NCBI GenBank assembly: GCA_947259225.1
Contig: CAMYLK010000017.1
Location: 1-64,000, forward strand
DNA length: 64,000 nucleotides
Reading direction: 5' to 3'
DNA from: an uncultured Desulfobulbaceae bacterium
Lineage (GTDB): Bacteria; Desulfobacterota; Desulfobulbia; Desulfobulbales; Desulfobulbaceae
This document shows, piece after piece, positions 62,532-64,000 of this stretch. Numbering within the stretch: the first letter of the stretch is position 1; every line of letters begins with the position of its first letter. The notes beneath the pieces are model-generated. The model had not been told where the DNA came from, did no database searches, and saw only the letters and a program-made list of their open reading frames with translations. The translations under genes were made by a program, and so were the position numbers.

Positions 62532-62547
62532 ATCAACAAACGTGCCA
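62532..62547 (-). promoter_or_regulatory. Candidate sigma-54 promoter for module B
   Basis: On the minus strand TGGCAC, five bases, then TTGAT gives a perfect -24 box (TGGCACG) with correct spacing and a near-consensus -12 box (TTGA for TTGC). It sits about 50 bases upstream of the TTG start of the ABM gene, and a sigma-54 activator gene lies directly upstream. The rest of the gap to 62956 is AT-rich; an inverted repeat CGCGGC/GCCGCG at 62649-62671 could be an activator site, but nothing else was recognised. Confidence 0.6.
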
Positions 62548-62956
62548 TTCTTGAAGACGGTTCATCTTCTAGGTTTAACTTGATGAAATTACACTAAAAG
62601 AATGCCTGGTGGCTACTATTCCAGTCATGAGAAAAGCACAGTTTAAACCGCGGCTTATCGTGGTTGCCGCGAAATATCGTGGCAGGAGAAAGCTGAAGAA
62701 AGATATGAATCGAGGCTGCGATTTATTCCTGTTTGTTGAATGTTGAGGATGCATTAATCAGTTTGCAGAACCAGAAAAATAAGGATTCAGGGTTGAAAAT
62801 AGGAAAGTCTGTAAGATGGCTTAAATTTCTCTTTTATCTTTGCTTCCTCCGTGTGCTTCGTAGGCCTGAATACTTTCAAGGGAAAATATAAGTAACATGA
62901 GAAACAAAAGCTCAGGGTTGAGAAAGAAGGAGGAAATTTCTTGAAATTCGAACAAA

Positions 62957-64000
62957 CTAAGGTCGTTTAAGTCTAAGTTTCTTGATCCGGGACCGTAGAG
63001 TACTGGCGGGCATTACAAGGGTTGAAGCCGCACTGTCCTTACCCTCGATCTTCCAGTTCTTTGCTTTCAAAACCTTAAGGATATATTCGCGCTCCATTTC
63101 CTCAAAGGATTTCAAGCCACCTTCTGCAAAGTCTGCTGTTTGAGGGATATCAAAATGGAGTTTACTTCCATGGGCAGAAATCAAGGCGCTTTCAACAACA
63201 TGCTTCAGCTCTCTCACATTGCCTGGCCAGGAATAAGACTGTAACGCATGCAGAGATTTTTTGGTGATGTTGACTGCATTTAACTTCCCCATTTTTCTGG
63301 AGAAGAATTGGACAAAATCCTTAACCAGCAAGGGGATATCATCAATGCGATCACGGAGAGGAGGTATTGTAATCGGAAAAATTTTCAATCTATACAGCAG
63401 GTCTTCACGAAAGCGGTTATCAAGAACTTCTTTTTCAATATCACGGTTGGTAGCTGCGATAATACGAACATCGGATTTTAATGTCCGCGAGCTTCCCAGC
63501 CTCTCAAACTCACCTGTTTCAATTACGCGTAGCAGTTTGGCCTGAAGCGCAAGAGGCATTTCGCCTATTTCGTCCAGAAAAAGCGTTGACTCATGGGCAA
63601 GTTCAAAACGGCCGATCTGGGTCGATGTTGCCCCGGTAAAAGCCCCCTTTTCGCGGCCGAACAACTCGCTTTCGATCAATTCTCCGGGTAGGGCCGCACA
63701 GTTAACCTTCACAAGCGGACGGTTGTTGCGGGCACTCAATCGATGAAGAGCCCTTGCTACCAGCTCTTTTCCTGTGCCGGTTTCACCCAGGAGAAGCACA
63801 GTGGAATCCTGTGGGGCAACCTGTTCAACCCGGTGCAGCACATATTTCAGTGCTTCGCTCTGGCCGATGATATTTTCAAAGTTGTGCTCCAGCTTAATCT
63901 CTTCCTGCAGGTAAATACTTTCAGCCTGAAGCTGTTTCTGCAGTTGCTCTATCTCTCCAAAAGCCTCACTCAATTTGTTTTCAGCCATTTTCCGATCGGA
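62957..64000 (-). CDS. PAS/sigma-54-dependent transcriptional activator (5' end beyond window)
   Basis: The frame stays open through the right edge: codons before the ATG at 63988 read SDRK, as in the DITDRK linker after a PAS domain, so the sensory part is outside the window. Seen here: a coiled coil, the AAA+ domain with Walker A GETGTGKE, an intact GAFTGA loop and Walker [13 protein letters not shown], and a terminal Fis helix-turn-helix ([18 protein letters not shown]). It is a close paralogue of the activator at 53080. It likely drives the downstream module, whose promoter candidate is at 62532. Confidence 0.92.
   Translation of the reverse strand, partial: SDRKMAENKLSEAFGEIEQLQKQLQAESIYLQEEIKLEHNFENIIGQSEALKYVLHRVEQVAPQDSTVLLLGETGTGKELVARALHRLSARNNRPLVKVNCAALPGELIESELFGREKGAFTGATSTQIGRFELAHESTLFLDEIGEMPLALQAKLLRVIETGEFERLGSSRTLKSDVRIIAATNRDIEKEVLDNRFREDLLYRLKIFPITIPPLRDRIDDIPLLVKDFVQFFSRKMGKLNAVNITKKSLHALQSYSWPGNVRELKHVVESALISAHGSKLHFDIPQTADFAEGGLKSFEEMEREYILKVLKAKNWKIEGKDSAASTLVMPASTLRSRIKKLRLKRP

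Overview
The window looks like a chromosomal segment of an anaerobic, probably sulfate- or sulfur-metabolising member of the Desulfobacterota (Desulfobulbales-like is my best guess). The support is circumstantial: two class-I cyclic-di-GMP riboswitches of the delta-proteobacterial type, a minimal sufC-sufB pair, a long-form serine acetyltransferase, three sigma-54 activators, a multihaem cytochrome operon and many exported proteins. No rRNA, tRNA, CRISPR array or intact insertion sequence was recognised.

Layout. 1-1182: PilZ-type proteins, cut at the left edge. 1298-5437 (minus): a sulfur-amino-acid operon metX-metW-cysE-cysK-MOSC. 5794-8264 (plus): porin, lipoprotein and a secreted protein with a phospholipase-A2-like end. 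8338-12370 (minus): another PilZ protein, then an ECF sigma / membrane anti-sigma-like / lipoprotein group in which the last two share a carbohydrate-binding-like beta domain, followed by a Gly-Ser repeat protein and a DUF2202 protein. 13312-22495 (minus): histidine kinase, sigma-54 response regulator and a 1644-residue secreted Asp-box protein with a palindromic operator array before it. 22688-25170: sufBC and a zinc-ribbon protein. 25303-29380: phosphate-binding-like proteins, one broken and joined to another broken gene, then a radical SAM protein behind a c-di-GMP riboswitch. 29798-34061 (plus): cytochrome b, Rieske protein and octahaem cytochrome. 34193-38916 (minus): a di-haem peroxidase-like protein behind a second c-di-GMP riboswitch, an AI-2E-type permease, an iron-binding protein and a small membrane protein.

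38997-64000 (all minus) is an accessory catabolic region. It holds three exported arylsulfatases, a dehydrogenase, an exported HAD phosphatase and an MltF-like protein. Two modules follow that share one design: a PAS/sigma-54 activator, then an ABM-fold monooxygenase-like gene, then exported enzymes and an outer-membrane channel. Module A (54540 to 48738) has an outer-membrane beta-barrel and two DUF1254 proteins. Module B (64000 to 57351) has a two-subunit aconitase-X enzyme whose large subunit carries a twin-arginine signal, a twin-arginine SDR-like protein and a DcaP-type porin, behind a good sigma-54 promoter candidate. A DUF3604 (PHP-like) protein and a four-helix-bundle protein lie between them. 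Decayed fragments of a sulfatase, a DUF1254 protein and a beta-barrel show that this region was built by repeated duplication and loss.

The strongest candidate for an undescribed system is module B, which appears to place an aconitase-X dehydratase in the periplasm beside a dedicated porin. The ECF/anti-sigma/E-set group and the kinase-regulator-giant-protein group come next. All functions are inferred from sequence reading alone; no database search was run.
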